Positions 45,257 through 58,314 are shown, numbered from the stretch's first letter. The stretch is DNA of 64,000 nt from Podospora pseudoanserina (GCF_035222485.1 NC_085925.1:1302001-1366000); one strand, 5' to 3'. Notes: generated by a model from the letters alone, not told the origin. Program-made: numbers and translations.

Positions 45257-47293
45257 ATGGCCAGCCATCATCAGTCACCAACAAAGCACACAATGAGGAC
45301 GAGACGACGCAACAGCATGGCCGGCAGCGAGAGATCAGTCGGTTCTAAGAAGCCACTTCCACCATATCCATCAAGACAGCTCACCATTCTCGGTAGGTTC
45401 TCGACTACCCAACTCTGCTATTGTCAGACAGTTCAGTCTTGTCTAACAGGTTGCAGCTCTTTGCCGGATATGCGAACCCATCGCCTTCATGTCCATCTTT
45501 CCATACATTTGGCATATGGTGAGAGACTTCAAGATCACAGAGGATGAGAGCCAGATATCCTTCTATGCTGGCATGGTGACCTCGGCCTTCACCTTCGCCG
45601 AGTTTTCCACCAGCTTCATCTGGGGAAGATTGAGTGACAAGATTGGGCGCAAGCCTGTCTTGTTGATGGGAATGACTGGAACCGGTATCAGCGTGATCAT
45701 GTTTGGCTTTGCGCCGAATCTTTGGGTTGCCCTCGGTGCTCGAGCACTCGGTGGCTTTTTGAACGGGTGAGTCCTCCTAGGCAAGCGGTTCTGAGGGCTC
45801 CCAGGCTAACGGAAACAGAAATATCGGAGTTTTGCAAACTACTGTCGCGGAATTGGTCACGGTCAAAGCACATCAACGTAGGCTGTTTTCTTGGCACACT
45901 TTCATGAGGCGAAGTACTGACTGAGTAAATGCAGCCAAAGCATATACGGTGATGCCGTTGGTATGGTGCATAGGGTGCGTAAAATGTGGTATCAACCATG
46001 GGATGAAGGGAACCGGATGGACTGACCTGGCTACAGATCTATTGTTGGGCCTATGATTGGAGGTTGGCTCGCAAAGCCCGTTGAGGGCTTCCCAGGTTGC
46101 TTCTCGCGTGACGGTATTTTTGGCACATTCCCCTACCTGCTTCCCAACCTCTTCAGCGCCATCTGCGTCTTTATCGGTGTGATCGTCGGCCTCTTGTTTC
46201 TCGAAGAGACACACGCTGAAAGGAAGCACCGGCATGATCCCGGTATCGAACTGGGCCGATCTTTGATGTCTCGGATCTGGGGGTCCGAAAAGGTGGAAGA
46301 GAACAAGGGGAAGCTGCCGGCCAAAGCCGTCCCAGAAGAGGAGCGACCGCTGTTGTCGGAAAACGACGAGCTGCTGCCCGGTTATCGAACGGGCTCTGCA
46401 CGATCGTTGTCGCCTCCAGACACTGTTTCGGAGGAGTCACTCGATCTTGAGGAGGGAGGGGGCCTTGAGCTGGCAGAGGCCGAGAGGGCACCCGCAGGCA
46501 AGGTTTTCTCCCGAGCCGTGATCATGGTGATCATCTCTTATGGTATTCTTGCCTTGTATGTTCCTCGCGCGTGGAAAAGTGACGGCACGATGCTGACATT
46601 GCTTCTAGTCACACAATGGCCTTTGACTCACTCCTGCCGGTTTTCCTCAGCACCAGCCCACCTGCGACCGAAATCCCAGCAAAACTACCATTCAAGTTTG
46701 CTGACGGTTTCGGCTGGGACACCCAAACGATTGGCTTTATCCTCTCGGTTCAAGGCGTGTACTCACTGGCATCGACAAGGCTTCTCTTTCCGTTTGTTGC
46801 CAACAAGATCGGAGCGCTTCGACTGTTCAAGATCATGTCTGTCTTGTACCCGCTCCTCTACCTTTTTACGCCATACATTGTCCTTCTCCCCGACAGCCTT
46901 CGCAAGCTTAGCGTGTACGGCATCGTTGTCTGGAAGATGACGTTTTCAACTCTGGCGTATCCGAGCAATGCCATCCTTCTCGCCAACTCGGCCCCGACGA
47001 CACTGACTTTGGGAAGCATCAACGGCGCGGCCGCCATGACAGCAAGCTTGTGCCGAGCACTCGGACCGATAATATCAGGATTCTTCTATACGCAAGGTAT
47101 GGAAAGCGGTTACTCTGGTCTGTCGTGGTGGGTTGCCGGGCTGGTTGCCGTCATGGGCGCTTGGGTTGGCCTCCAAATCACCGAGCCCAAGGGACGGATG
47201 GATGAGAAGGAGGACATGGACGAGACGACCGAGGATGAACCAAGGACGACAACCACACCAAACAAGGACGATCGCACAAGGCCTTCGCCATAG
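45257..47293 (+). CDS. MFS transporter (ZIF1/YCR023C-like group)
   Basis: Twelve-helix major facilitator protein of 582 aa. Exons: 45257-45392, 45457-45766, 45819-45877, 45935-45974, 46037-46555, 46609-47293. After a basic N-terminus comes LALCRICEPIAFMSIFPYIW (helix 1), then SAFTFAEF and the MFS signature WGRLSDKIGRKPVLL. A second motif, GSIVGPMIGGWLA, lies in helix 5. The central loop (about residues 250-340) is long and acidic with ERPLLSENDELLPGYRTGS. The second half runs from VIISYGILA to the C-terminal WWVAGLVAVMGAWVGLQI, followed by an acidic and Thr-rich tail. The arrangement matches a fungal and plant clade including plant ZIF1 and yeast YCR023C. The substrate is unknown; metal-chelate, drug or organic-acid export are all possible. 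Confidence 0.87.
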
Positions 47294-47310
47294 CGACTTT
47301 GACGATTTTC

Positions 47311-47338
47311 TTTTTTTTTTTTTTTTTTTTTTTTTTTT
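47311..47338. repeat. Homopolymer of 28 T
   Basis: Located in the presumed 3' UTR of the MFS gene. Confidence 0.9.
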
Positions 47339-49002
47339 CCCTTTTTGTACACGAATACTATTTGTCAGGTGTCTCTGAAGTCTAGCGGGTGATTTTGCAG
47401 GAGATGCCTAGACGGCGTTTTGGGGCGGGTTGTTATCAGAAAGTGACACTGAATTTCGGGGATTAGACCATGATGAATTTTTTTTATAACTTTTCAGACA
47501 CACCACTCTGCGCTGTTGGGGTACATTGCGAAGGGAGGGCGTGGGATTTTCTTTCTGCGGTGTCTTTTACTCAACAGGGTCTACTATCGGGGATTACTTG
47601 GGGGCGAGGGCGGGTACAGGGACATCAATCACTATCTGGGCAACTTTTTCCTCTCGGGCGGGCGAGATTTTTTTTGTATTACAACATGGGTTACCATCAA
47701 CACATGCCTTTTCTTGTAATATCAGGGCGTCTCTCTTGGATACCATGAGAAGATGGATCAGTTTTTTTTCTCTTTTCTTTTTTCGATTTCTGGTGGGTTT
47801 GGTCTTTGGTTGCCACAGGATTGGCTGGGAGATTGGGGGGATTGGGGAGGTTTACTTAGGGGATTAGATATACCTATTAACCATGGGTGGTTTGGGATAT
47901 TATGACTTTGAGATTTGAAATACAAAGATATTTATCTCTCAGCAATTGGGATGGGTTTGAGCAGAGTTCAATGGTTCAGAAGAGGAATGGCTTCGTGATA
48001 TGGGTGGTTTGCCGAGGCTCCCAGGGTCGAGGCTTGGTGATAAGCTTGACAGCCTTGTTGGGAGGGGCGGTACGAGGGGAGAAAGAGAAAGTTTGGATGC
48101 AAGGTCATACCAGGGGAATGTGAATTGGGAGTTAGCTAGTATTGTGGCATCACCACTAACTAACAACACCAGTGGACCTCATCTTTTGACTTGATAAATT
48201 TCCCACAACCTGAAAAAAAAAAACCTAAACTCGAGAGTTGGAAAGTTGAAGGATTGTGGTTGGGGAATGGGAAAGTGGGGGTTCTTCTGGGCGATTACTC
48301 GATACAAAAGAGCAAGTTCTGGCTGGTGATTCGTTGAATGGTTGTGCTTATCAGCAACCGCCAACGGTTGGGCAAGTGCGATCGTGGGACTTTGTATTTT
48401 TATTTTTTTACTGAGCGTGTATGTAACGGGTGGTTTTGAGGTGTGTGTGTGTATTTCACGCAGGACGGTCCCCCTGTCTTACTCCGCTCCGTACTTGTTC
48501 TTTTTTCTCTTGAGGAAAAACAGAGGAGGGGATTGACCAAGTTCACCGAACTTGCTGACCGAACTGTGGTCATTTTTTATTGCTGTTGTTGCCAGAAGCT
48601 ATCGCAACTACCGACGCCGTCGCAGGGAACGCGTTAGATCCACCGGCGACCAATTGCAAGGCTGGATATTATCTTTCGGAACCCCACACTTTTTTGAAGC
48701 TTCCGCAGCAGCCCAGGTACCGATTGAGTTGCCAGTTAGCAAGCAGCTGATCGGTTTCCCCCCCCGCTGCTGCCCCGGTGTCGCTGTCGTCGTCGAAACA
48801 AAACAATTCAACCAACTTCTTTTTTTGCGATCTCCAATTCTGGGTTCCCTCCCCCTTTCCCACCGAAGTCACCCCGAGGACCTAAGAAAATATTGACGAT
48901 TTCAATGGGGCAGATGCACGGTGTAAGGAAGAGGTTAGAATAAAGACCAAAAGCTGCCAGAGACGGGACGGGCAAGCCCAACAGGGAAACCTTTCCAACC
49001 TT

Positions 49003-49012
<10 letters not shown>

Positions 49013-49040
<28 letters not shown>
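49013..49040. repeat. GA dinucleotide microsatellite
   Basis: About 13 GA units in the presumed promoter or leader of the regulator gene that starts at 49378. Confidence 0.9.
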
Positions 49041-49042
<2 letters not shown>

Positions 49043-49377
49043 AAGTCAATTGTCCCCACCATTATACCGTACGATACCATACCGATTAAACGAACGAACG
49101 AACGAGCTTCTTCCTGTCGCCGCGCGCGCGCGCGCGATACCTGTCTGTCTACTAGCAACCAGACTCTCCAACTGACTCGGGTTGTTTCCTCTCTGCTTGT
49201 CTCCCCCGCCTTTCTCATCGGAACTTTGTGTCGCATAGTACCGAGCGCGCTCAGTTAGTTGTCTCGGGCCTTTCCCGCGCCCTGACCAGAGACACCACCC
49301 GAGCGTCCGTCCGCCTTGCCGCCCCGTCCGACCAACCGAACTGGCTCGGCGCGCAAAAAACCACCACACCACCCACC

Positions 49378-52300
49378 ATGCCGGCACCGGCCACCTCGTC
49401 TCATGCACCCCCCTCCCCCGACCTCCAACACCCTTCCAAACGAATGCGCCAGTCTAGTCCCGGCCCCGACAAAGACTCACCTGCCTCGTTATCCCTCTCC
49501 GCGGGCGCGAACTCGCCTTTGGCAACACCGACGCATGAGCACCCCCTTTCTGCTGCTGGTGGGCTGGACGGCTCGGCCAAAGTGGGACAGTCGTCCAGTT
49601 TCAGGAATGTCTCTGCGTGTAATCGGTGTCGGCTGAGGAAGAATAGGTGTGATCAGAAGCTGCCGAGCTGTGCGAGTTGTGAGAAGGCGGGTGTGGCTTG
49701 TGTGGGGTATGATCCGATCACGAAGAGGGAGATACCGAGGAGTTATATCTTTTACTTGGAGAAGAGGGTGGAGCAGTTGGAGGGGATATTGAGGGAAAAG
49801 GGGGTTGGGTTTCCGAGGGCCGAGGAGCTGGAGTGGTGTAGCAAGGTTGGGGGGGTCAATGGGGGAGTGAGAGGGGAGGTTGAACAGATGGAAGATGGGG
49901 GGCAGATGTCAGCAAAAGAGGGAGGGGGTAATGGGGAGGATGAGGGCGGGGTTGTGGCGAGGAGGGAGACGGTGAGGAGAGGAGCAGATAAAGGGCAGGG
50001 GAGGCATCTGGGCTCTACCACGGGGATATCGTTTGCGAGGGTTGTTTTTGCGGCGGTGCAGAGCTCCGTGTCGGATCAGAGGTCGAACTCGGATAAGGGA
50101 GGGATAAGACCGTATAGACCGCCGGCAGGGGGGGTGAATAATGGGACGACGACGAGTATGAGGGATTCGTTTTTTGGTTTGCACACCAAGCCTACGATAC
50201 ATCCTGCGACGTTTCCGAGTAAGGAGTTGGGGTTGAAGCTGATAAACCTGTATTTTGAGCATGCGAACCCTCAGATGCCGGTGGTGCATAGGGTGGATTT
50301 TATGCAGATGTTTGAGCAGGCTTATGCAGAGGGGGCGGAGAGGGTGAGGGGGCCGAGGGAGCTGTATTGTTTGAATATGGTGTTCGCGATCGGGGCGGGA
50401 ATTATACTGGCGGAGAGCAAGGGGGATCAGGGGACGAAGCAGTGCCAGCCGGAGGAGTACCATGCGAGTGCGATTGTGCATTTGGAGGCGTGTTTGGGAA
50501 GTGGGGGTGGGTTGGAAGAACTACAGGCTGTGTTGCTGCTGGCGAACTTTGCGCTGCTGAGGCCAGTGCCGCCGGGGTTGTGGTATATTATTGGCGTGGC
50601 GGTGAGGTTGGCGGTGGATTTGGGGCTGCATTATGAAGATGGGAAGGATGTGGATGCTGGACTTGGTGGTGAACAGCAAAGGGAGAATGCGGCGAGTGAG
50701 AGGGGGAGGAGGGAGTATACAAGGGATATGAGGAGAAGATTGTGGTGGTGTACGTATTCGTTTGATCGGCTGGTCAGTGTTTGTGTGGGGAGGCCGTTTG
50801 GGATTTCGGATCAGGTTATCACCACCGAGTTCCCTTCCTTGCTGGACGACAAGTACATCACGCCAAACGGGTTTCTGGAAGCGCCACCGAATGCGCCGAC
50901 CTATAAGCTGGTTGCTCATCACTATTTCAGGCTGAGGTTGCTACAGTCTGAGATCTCGCAGGTACTGCAGTATCAGCAGGCGAGGGTTGCGAGGGATTTT
51001 GGGCAGAATCAGAAGAACCCCCATATGCACACTTCGCTACCGTCGCCGTTCCTGTCGAGGTTTGACTCGTTCAGGTCCTGGAGGATCAATATCGATAAGA
51101 GGTTGTATGAGTGGAAGATGACAGCACCAAAGAAGCAAGATACAGGTGTGGCCTTCTTGACGGACTTTTTGGATCTCAACTACTGGCAGGCTATTATCAT
51201 GTTGTATCGGCAGAGTTTGAGTGTGCCCGAGATGTTCGAGGGCGAGTATCACACTGCCAAGGAAGTGGAAAGCCCATCTGTCCACAGCGTGGAGCTTCGC
51301 GAGGATGAAGATCGTGTGTATCTCAAGGTGGCGGAGGCGGGCCAGAAGATTCTGAGGCTATACAGGCAGCTTCATCTGGCTGGGCTGGTCAACCATACAT
51401 ATCTAACGACGCACCATCTGTTTGTTGCTGGAATTTCGTATCTTTACGCGATTTGGCACTCGCCCATTGTTAGAAGTCGACTGGTAAGATTCCCCTAACC
51501 ACCACCTTATCACCCCTCGACTAACCCATATGAACAGTCCATGGACGAAGTAGACTTCACCATCCTCGCCGCCACATCAATCTTCACCGACCTGATGGAC
51601 AAGTGCCCCCCAGCCGAAGCTTGCCGCGACGCCTTTGACCGCACGGTGAAAGCAACGCTCAAGATGGTAAACGCCCGAGGTGGCTTCGGCCAGAAACACC
51701 CCCCCCCAGCTCCACCAGCAGGAGCTTCTTCGACCACCTCTATAAACAATGATCATCATAGATTGGACTGGTCATCCAGATCAGACACTGCTTCTCTGTC
51801 GAGCAGTTCTCACCATCAACACCACCACCACAGACAACCCCGCCCTGCACCGCCACATCGTACCTCGAGTTCGATCGACCAAATATCCGATATTAAGTCG
51901 GAGGCGTACTCCACCACCCCATCACAATTCTCCGCCTTCAAAAATCAATACCGACCCCAACTGAAGACAGAAGGAGACGGCTTCTCCCTCATGCGCAACC
52001 TACCTGGTCCACCAAGGTCAAACGCCAGTTCTGTGAATGATGGGCCGCTGACGCCAGAAGCAGGTATGCCCTCTCCTGCTGGAGGACTGGCTTCGCCGGG
52101 AGGGGTAGGGGGGTTAGGGTCGCCGGTTATCAGTATGGGACCTCCTCAGCAGCAGCAACAAGGAGGGGGGATGTTTAGTCCGGGACTGTTGTCGTATAAT
52201 GACTTGCGGGGGGTGGAGTTTTTGCAAGGTGGGCTTGGGGGTGTTGGTGGTGGTGCTGGTGGGCAGGAGGGGATGATGGATACGAATATGGATTTGGGAT

Positions 52301-52440
52301 TTGGGATGGGGTGGGATGGGGGGTTGGGGCAACATGATTTCAGTGATGGGGCGGGGGGGCTGGATCTGTTTGATGGGTTTTTCTTTGGGGGGCAGCAAGG
52401 ATCTGGGGGGGTGGGAGGGGGTGTTGGGGGTGGGTTGTGA
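49378..52440 (+). CDS. Zn2Cys6 transcription factor, Ppr1-like subgroup
   Basis: 1002 aa, exons 49378-51483 and 51538-52440. The binuclear zinc cluster C-x2-C-x6-C-x6-C-x2-C-x6-C lies at residues 81-108, followed by DPITKREIPRSYIFYLEKRVEQLE. This is the linker and coiled coil seen in the Ppr1-type subgroup, where yeast Ppr1 senses pyrimidine intermediates. The middle holds the fungal transcription factor domain: PTIHPATFPSKELGLKLINLYFEHAN, PQMPVVHRVDF, RRRLWWCTYSFDRLVSVCVGRPFGISD. The last 250 residues are His-, Gly-, Asn- and Gln-rich, typical of activation regions. The start context is CCCACCATG; the frame is open upstream to about 49228 but has no ATG there. The subgroup assignment rests on the linker motif; the target pathway is not known. 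Confidence 0.88.
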
Positions 52441-53010
52441 AGAGAATGTTGTAGGGGGTTGTTTTCTTTTGTTGTTGAAGCGAGGAAGAGTGTTTGTTGA
52501 CTTGGAAGTTGTAGAAAGAAGGGCACTAGAGGGGTGGTGGTTATGGAGAATTAGCTTCGATTCTGTTAAGATAAGCGTGGCATTGCAAAGAGGAGAAAGA
52601 AAGTTTTCAGTTGTTAATTACCAAAAAGACTCTTTTGCTGGAAGGGAAATAGGAATGGGGAATTTGGCTCATCGGTCGGTCGGTGGTGGACATGGCAAGG
52701 ACGATTTTTAGAATCTCGGGTGTGGGAAATTTGACGAAATTTCAACCTTGCACAGCAGTTGTACTTTTTACTTGTCTCGTTGCTTTTGTTTTTTCTTTTT
52801 ATTCTTTTTCACAGTTCATTTCTTTTCAATTGTATTGTAAATAGTTGTAGTGGTGTGGTATATACCCAATTCCCTTTTGTTTCATGCCAAACGAAAAACA
52901 ACAGCCTTGGTATCTAACGCCTTGAACTCCCTCCCTGCCTGCTTTATGCAAGCTTTTATCCCTCGATCATAACCCAAATTATTGACTTTTATGCACACCC
53001 CTTCTCTTCA
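52441..53010. other. Convergent 3' intergenic region
   Basis: 570 bp between the regulator stop and the phosphate transporter stop. T-rich around 52760-52830, as expected for 3' ends. No gene. Confidence 0.5.
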
Positions 53011-54850
53011 CTAGGCATGCTGGGTGATCTGATCATCACTCTCACCCCCCCCATTCGCCCCCCTCACAGCCGGCACCTCACCCTCGGCCTTGTTGTCAGT
53101 GCTAGAGGCAGTCTCCTCATCAGACATATCATACTCCCCCGCCAACTCCTCCAGCGTCTTCCTCTTGGTCTCGACAATCATAGCCGTAGTCCCCAGACCG
53201 AGCAGCATGAACAAGGCGTAAATTTCCAAAACGTGATCCATCCAGGGGTTAGGGTTACCAGGCGTGGCGCCCCTTGTCCTCAAAGGAGCAATCGCACTGC
53301 TACCGATAATCGAGCCAATCTTGCCCATCGCGGCACTGATACCATGCGACGTAGACCGGTACCTCGTAGGGAAGCACTCCCCTGGCACGATGAAAGTAGT
53401 CGCGTTGGGACCAAAGTTGAAGAAGAACTGCGCGAGGACAAAGATAGCTAGGAGACCCTTGGGGGAGAGCTTATCGTACGCGAAGCCCATTACGACGAAG
53501 AGGACAGTGAGGATACCGAAACCCATGAACTGAATGGGCTTGCGACCGATGGTGTCAACGGTGAAGACGGTGACCCAGTAACCCGGTACGGCACCGGCAA
53601 GGACAATGATCATGTTTCCTATGGCGGTGTTGTAGAGGATCTCGTAGGTGTTTTTCGCGTTGTTGGTCGAGTACCCGATCACATCCAAAATGGTGGCATT
53701 GTTGAGACTGACGCCGTAGTAGGCGATGTCGAGGAAGCACCATGACAGAGCCGTACCAGCCAAAAGCATGGCATTCTTGCGCTTGGAGTAGTGACGGAAG
53801 AAGTCAGACCAGGATGCCTTGGGGATTTCGAGCTTCTTTTGGGCGGTTTGCTGGGTGATGGCCTGGGCGACGGTATCTGGCTTGCCCTCGGGCTCACCCT
53901 TGAGATAGGCTTCCGCGTCGGCGGAGGCTTTCTCCACGTCCATTTGCACGTCAAAGGTGTAGCGGGGGGTTTCGGGGATGGTGAGGCGGTAGTAGAGGGC
54001 GATGCAACCGGGCACGGCACCGAAGCCGATGAGGATACGCCACATTTGGTCGACGGCCACGCCGCAGTCGCCGGTGCAGGTTGCGAGGGTGGGGGCTGGT
54101 TCGAGGGATTTCTTGAAGCCTAGGGTGATGAAGAGCATGACGAAGGCGGCGCCGAGCTGGCCGAGACCTTGCATCGCGAAGACGGCGCCCATCATGGCAC
54201 CGCGCCATTTGGTGGTGGCGAACTCGGAGGTGATAATGCTGGAGAGGGGGTAGTCACCGCCGATACCGACGCCCTAGGGTGGGAGGTTAGATAAGGGGCT
54301 GGTTAGGGGGTTGATGTAGGGGAACATACTTGAAGGATACGCCAAAAGATGATGACGCCCACGATGTTCATTGAAGGCGACGACGAGGTCAAGGCTTGGG
54401 CGAGGGTGGCGATGATGATAAGGATCAACTCGAGACCGTACATTTGCTTGCGACCGACGATATCGGCGAGGGTACCGAAGCCGACTTGACCGATGACAGT
54501 ACCGGCCGATGTCGCCATCTTGATAGCCGTGTCGGAAGTGGTGGGCATCTTGCCAACGCCGGGATAGTAGACAATGCCAAGCATCAGGGTGAGGAGGGAG
54601 ACGGTAAAGATGTCATATCTAGAGCCAGGTCAGTGTGTTTTCCAAGGTATTATTCAGTGAGTACGTCAACTTACGAATCGGTAAAGAAACCAACACCAGC
54701 AACAAGAATAGCTCTGATATGGTACCAACCGAAGGGAGCTCTGTCTACTTCGGCGAGGGCAAGACGCCTGCGTTCGTTGACATCCTTGATGTGGAGGAAG
54801 TCATTGTTGAAGTTGTGGTAGGCATTGTTGCCTCCGGCAGTTTTGGTCAT
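53011..54850 (-). CDS. PHO84: High-affinity phosphate:H+ symporter, PHO84 family
   Basis: Plasma-membrane phosphate transporter of 575 aa. Exons run from 54850 to 54675, 54618 to 54330 and 54273 to 53011. Family motifs are clear: GVGFFTDSYDIFTVSLLTLM in helix 1 (made by joining exons 1 and 2), GQVGFGTLADIVGRKQMYG, GVGIGGDYPLSSIITSEFA at the exon 3 start (the GGDYPLSATIxSE signature of the PHS family), IPETPRYTFDV, WCFLDIAYYGVSLNNATIL, and FNFGPNATTFIVPGECFPTRYRSTSHGISAA. Length is close to yeast Pho84 (587). The Neurospora PHO-5 protein belongs to the same family. I did not find a CACGTG site in the roughly 450 bp upstream, so control by a NUC-1/Pho4-type factor is not visible. Confidence 0.92.
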
Positions 54851-56580
54851 GGTGACTGAGAGTAGGGGGAATGACAACCAAGTCCTTGGTACTCTGAGAG
54901 GGAGTGGTGCTGACTGAAGAGAACAGAGAGACAGAGGACCAGAAATCAGGACGAGGAGGGGGCAAAGGAAGAACTGGTTATATGCCCTACACGGGTCCAA
55001 GTGGGATGAACTAGCGATGTAGGCCGAATTCCGTAGGGTGCCATCGGATGTAGAATTCGACGGTCTAGTGCTGTACAGATTGTGTACCGCATGCAAGGAA
55101 TGCCCCTCGGATGCAGTTATCTATCCTGAGCTGAGGAAGCCCCAGTTGTGGAGTTGTGCCCACGCAGCCTATATTGCTCAGTGTTATCTGATGATCATCT
55201 GGATCATTGCGTCCAGCGGTGAAGTGGCCAAGAAACAGGTCAGAGACCAGTCTCGGAACTCCGTTGTCGGTTCATGCTGATCAGATTCCTGGAGAGTAGG
55301 ATGGGCATTCAGTTTTCGTGATTGACTTTGATGAGGTGCTGCATATCATCACTCTTATCGAGCAACATGGCTTCATACTGGTGTTCCAGCGCCGCATTCA
55401 GCGACGGGAAAGAAAAGCTTTCCGTGCCTTGGAAAATCCACAGAAAATATCGGGTTCCTCGGTCCTTCGTGAGGGGAAAAGTCGTCAGAGTGTCTCAAAG
55501 AAAAACCGAAGGGCAGCCGGAGAATTCGACGTCGCCATCACGTCGTCCAATCCCGACGCCGCTCATGTGCCGAAAAGGGAAGGCGGCTTGATGACAGTCT
55601 GGGGACCTTCGTGTGGGATCTTGGGAGGCGGCAAGATCCGACAGGGGTCCTCCCCGCGAATGGCATGGGGGAGAGCAACACGTTGTAAAATCCGGGGCTG
55701 TGGTTCGTCGAGAAGGTTTTTACTGGTCGACTCTGGGCGTTCTGGGCATTCGATGGGCGTTCTGGGCGTTCTGGGCAATGTGGAGGTTCGGGTGGACCGA
55801 TTGAGCTTTCTGCCGAAAGCCGTCTTTGTTTTCAACTTCAGACGTAGAATGGATGACGACCTTCATTGTCCTTTGTTCAACCGATGGCTAATTTGCCAGC
55901 AGATGTTGTGTCGTGAGAAGCTGTAATATCGAATAAAATGTCAACCACATCAACTCTGATAGCGCAGGCATGAAGTTGGGAAGGCTGTGGGTGCAGGATA
56001 GATGAGTGTGGTTGGCTCTTATCGTGTGCCCTTCGGGGAGAACAAAAGCCAGCAGATGACAAAGTTCCATTCTCACGTCTACCGTGAGGTTTGCTCTCAA
56101 TATAGACTTATTGAATTATCAGGTAGATTTCCACTGCTTCCACATGCTTCTCTCCGTCTTCTAGCACCCAATATCCGGGCATTACAGACAAATCTCATGA
56201 TAGCATCGAGGGATGTCAGATATTGGGACAGCTTCATGTCGTTGATCTGCCCTAACAAGCTTTACTTGGCCCTCGCTTGGCTGTTGCTTGATCTGCTTGG
56301 CCATTGCTTGAACTCCTTGGCTGAGTTCTGCCGCCGTGGCGGTCGCACAGAGGTCTTGGAAGTTCTTGGGATGTCTGGGTTGACGTGTCTTGGAAAGCTT
56401 GGCCATCAGAATGAGGAGAACAGTCGCGTGCTCACATTCCTCATCAGTGGTAGTAATGGGTAAAGTACCCGCGAGTGGTGACGTCGTGTGGTATTAGATT
56501 CCAGCTGGTCATAAGGGGGCGTTGGCCGATGTTGCAAGCTTTTTTTTTTTTTTTTTTGGCATTCTGGGTGGGGGCTTCTT
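54851..56580. other. Intergenic region, promoter of the phosphate transporter and 3' side of HGH1
   Basis: 1.7 kb. A 202-codon open frame (55318-55926, +) has no domain and contains GGGCGTTCT tandem units (about 55735-55780), so I do not call it a gene. A run of 18 T lies at 56540-56557. No RNA gene was recognised. Confidence 0.5.
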
Positions 56581-57838
56581 TTAGATCTCAACTATCCTGT
56601 TGTCGTCATCGTCCTCCTCCTCTATCGCCTTTTCAGCGCCATGCTCAGCCTCGTCGGCCATAATGACGTTTACCAGCCGCTCACAAGCCTCGCGAACACC
56701 GTCGTCCTCGACCCGGAGATGGGTTTCGCGGATGACAGGATACACCTTCACATTTCTCATGAGATCCCTCCCTTCTCTTGTCGTGGTGAGGAGTGTTAGT
56801 GTCTCGATATGTGTCTGGATATTGTTGTTGTCCGTGTCTCTTTGCTTGTCGGGTGGCAAGAGCTGCAGATCTGGCAGCATATCCAACATCTCGTCCTCGT
56901 CGTACTGCTCATTTCCAACGATTGGAAGAAGCAGATACGGCAGAATGTTGATCTGATCCTCATCCAAAAATTTAGGATGTGATGGCACGTCGAAGGCAAC
57001 ATTTTTGATGATGTTGGCTACACCCTTCCTCCTGATATCGGACTTGTGCTCGGTGAAAACCTTGATCTTGTTCAGGGGAAGGACACTGTCATACTCCTGT
57101 TCAGACAGGAAAAATCGGCGAATCTCTTCGTGTTTCGAAAGATCAGCCAATGCATATGCGAGGTAGTCGTAATCAGCGTGCTTGTTGTAAGACCCGTCAG
57201 CGCCCTTAACAAAGAGATCCATCAGTTGGTTGAGGACAAGTTCATCCGAGTGGAGGCTCTCAGGAGCAGGTTGTTTGCGGCTGATGATGTCCTTCAGTCC
57301 ATCCCACTTTGTCATGTTGGCAAGCAACATAGCCAACAAATTTGCATTGGGCTCCTTTGGATCCTGAAGACGGAGTATGGTGATTAGCTATGATTCTGAG
57401 AAAAAAGCATTCCATATGTAATACTCACGACCAGCAGGCCTAATGCAATTCCGAGGAACTTCTCATCTGATGCGACAAACTCCACAACACTAGCATCTGC
57501 TGTCAAGTTGATGAGAATGGTGAGGGCATGTTCAGCAATTTTCTACGTCATGGGTGAGCAAAACTGCCGTGGTTTAGATGCGTAAGTTAAGGGTCTTACA
57601 GGATGGTCTCGTATCAGAAACTTGAGGTGCTTGACGGAAGTGAGGTTCTCCCTCTTGAAAATGGAAGGATCTGAAACCGAATATGGCACCAGGTTCTCAA
57701 TGGCTACCAACCGAATCTGCGGGTTCGGGTGGGCAATGAACCCTACGAGCTGGCAGACAAGATTTCATGTCAGTCATGTTTGAACGAGAAGCGGACATTA
57801 GAAGGAGTATGGATTACCTCTTCAAGTTCTGTGGGCAT
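56581..57838 (-). CDS. hgh1: HGH1-family protein (eEF2 folding factor)
   Basis: 355 aa, four exons: 57838-57818 (7 codons), 57749-57600, 57542-57429 and 57363-56581. The protein is an Armadillo-like helical repeat: NPQIRLVAIENLVPYS, HLKFLIRDHPKIAEHALTIL, NLTADASVVEFVASDEKF, and the well-conserved NLLAMLLANMTKWDG. A second block, FLSEQEYDSVLPLNKIKVFTEH, RRKGVANIIKNVAFDVPSH, ILPYLLLPIVGNEQYDEDEM, is the DUF384-type C-terminal part of HGH1. Yeast Hgh1 works with the TRiC chaperonin to fold elongation factor 2. The C-terminus is acidic (EEEDDDDNRIVEI). All exon joints are in phase 0, which makes the model robust. It shares its promoter region with bystin. Confidence 0.92.
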
Positions 57839-58314
57839 TTTGATGGAGGGAGTCGGGGAAAAACACTAGCTAGTTACGAGACTCTAAGACCAAGCTTCTT
57901 TTCAATAGCTCCAAACTATCATCGAGAGCTCTCACAGCGCAAAGCAGCTCTCGCTCATACTTGGAAATCTTGACGAGGGGCACCGCGGGGCATTATTATC
58001 GATAAGCTCCCGATTAGAAAATTGTGGATGCCAAGGGGTAGCTGATAAGATAATAGCCAGCGATAAGCACAAATGTGGGGTAACTCCGGCCAACCAGGAG
58101 CGAGGCGCAATCAGTTCACTTCACTACAGAGTACCCACAATAAACTTTTTTTGGGGGAGCACCAAAAACCCAGGCGTTCACTGAAAAACCTCGGGTTGAA
58201 TCCCAGTCGATAAAAACCAAAGTGCCGTTCTCCCTGTGAGGCACACCAACTGCACCGACACCGACATTATTGAACACATACCTCTTGTCGCAATTCAGCA
58301 TCGAGACTTCCGCT
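57839..58314. promoter_or_regulatory. Divergent promoter of hgh1 and bystin with three GATAAG sites
   Basis: 476 bp between two start codons facing outward. GATAAG occurs at 58001, 58044 and 58062 on the + strand, within 70 bp; in fungi GATA factors such as NIT2/AreA bind this word, often in clusters. Whether they act here is inference. Confidence 0.55.

Larger units (their letters stand above)
47294..49377. other. Intergenic region and leader of the Ppr1-like regulator
   Basis: 2.1 kb without a gene. It begins with a run of 28 T just after the MFS stop (47311-47338). It ends with a GA microsatellite (about 49013-49040), CGAA repeats (about 49091-49104), a CG alternation (49119-49136) and CT/CA-rich leader sequence. 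The latter part is probably promoter and 5' UTR of the regulator gene. Confidence 0.5.

Noticed and set aside
55318-55926. 202-codon open frame, plus strand
   Set aside because: No domain, contains tandem GGGCGTTCT units, and has no splice partners; most likely chance.
56182-56406. 74-codon minus-strand frame starting MAKLSKTRQPRHPK
   Set aside because: Looks mildly protein-like but has no known motif and no supporting context; left uncalled.
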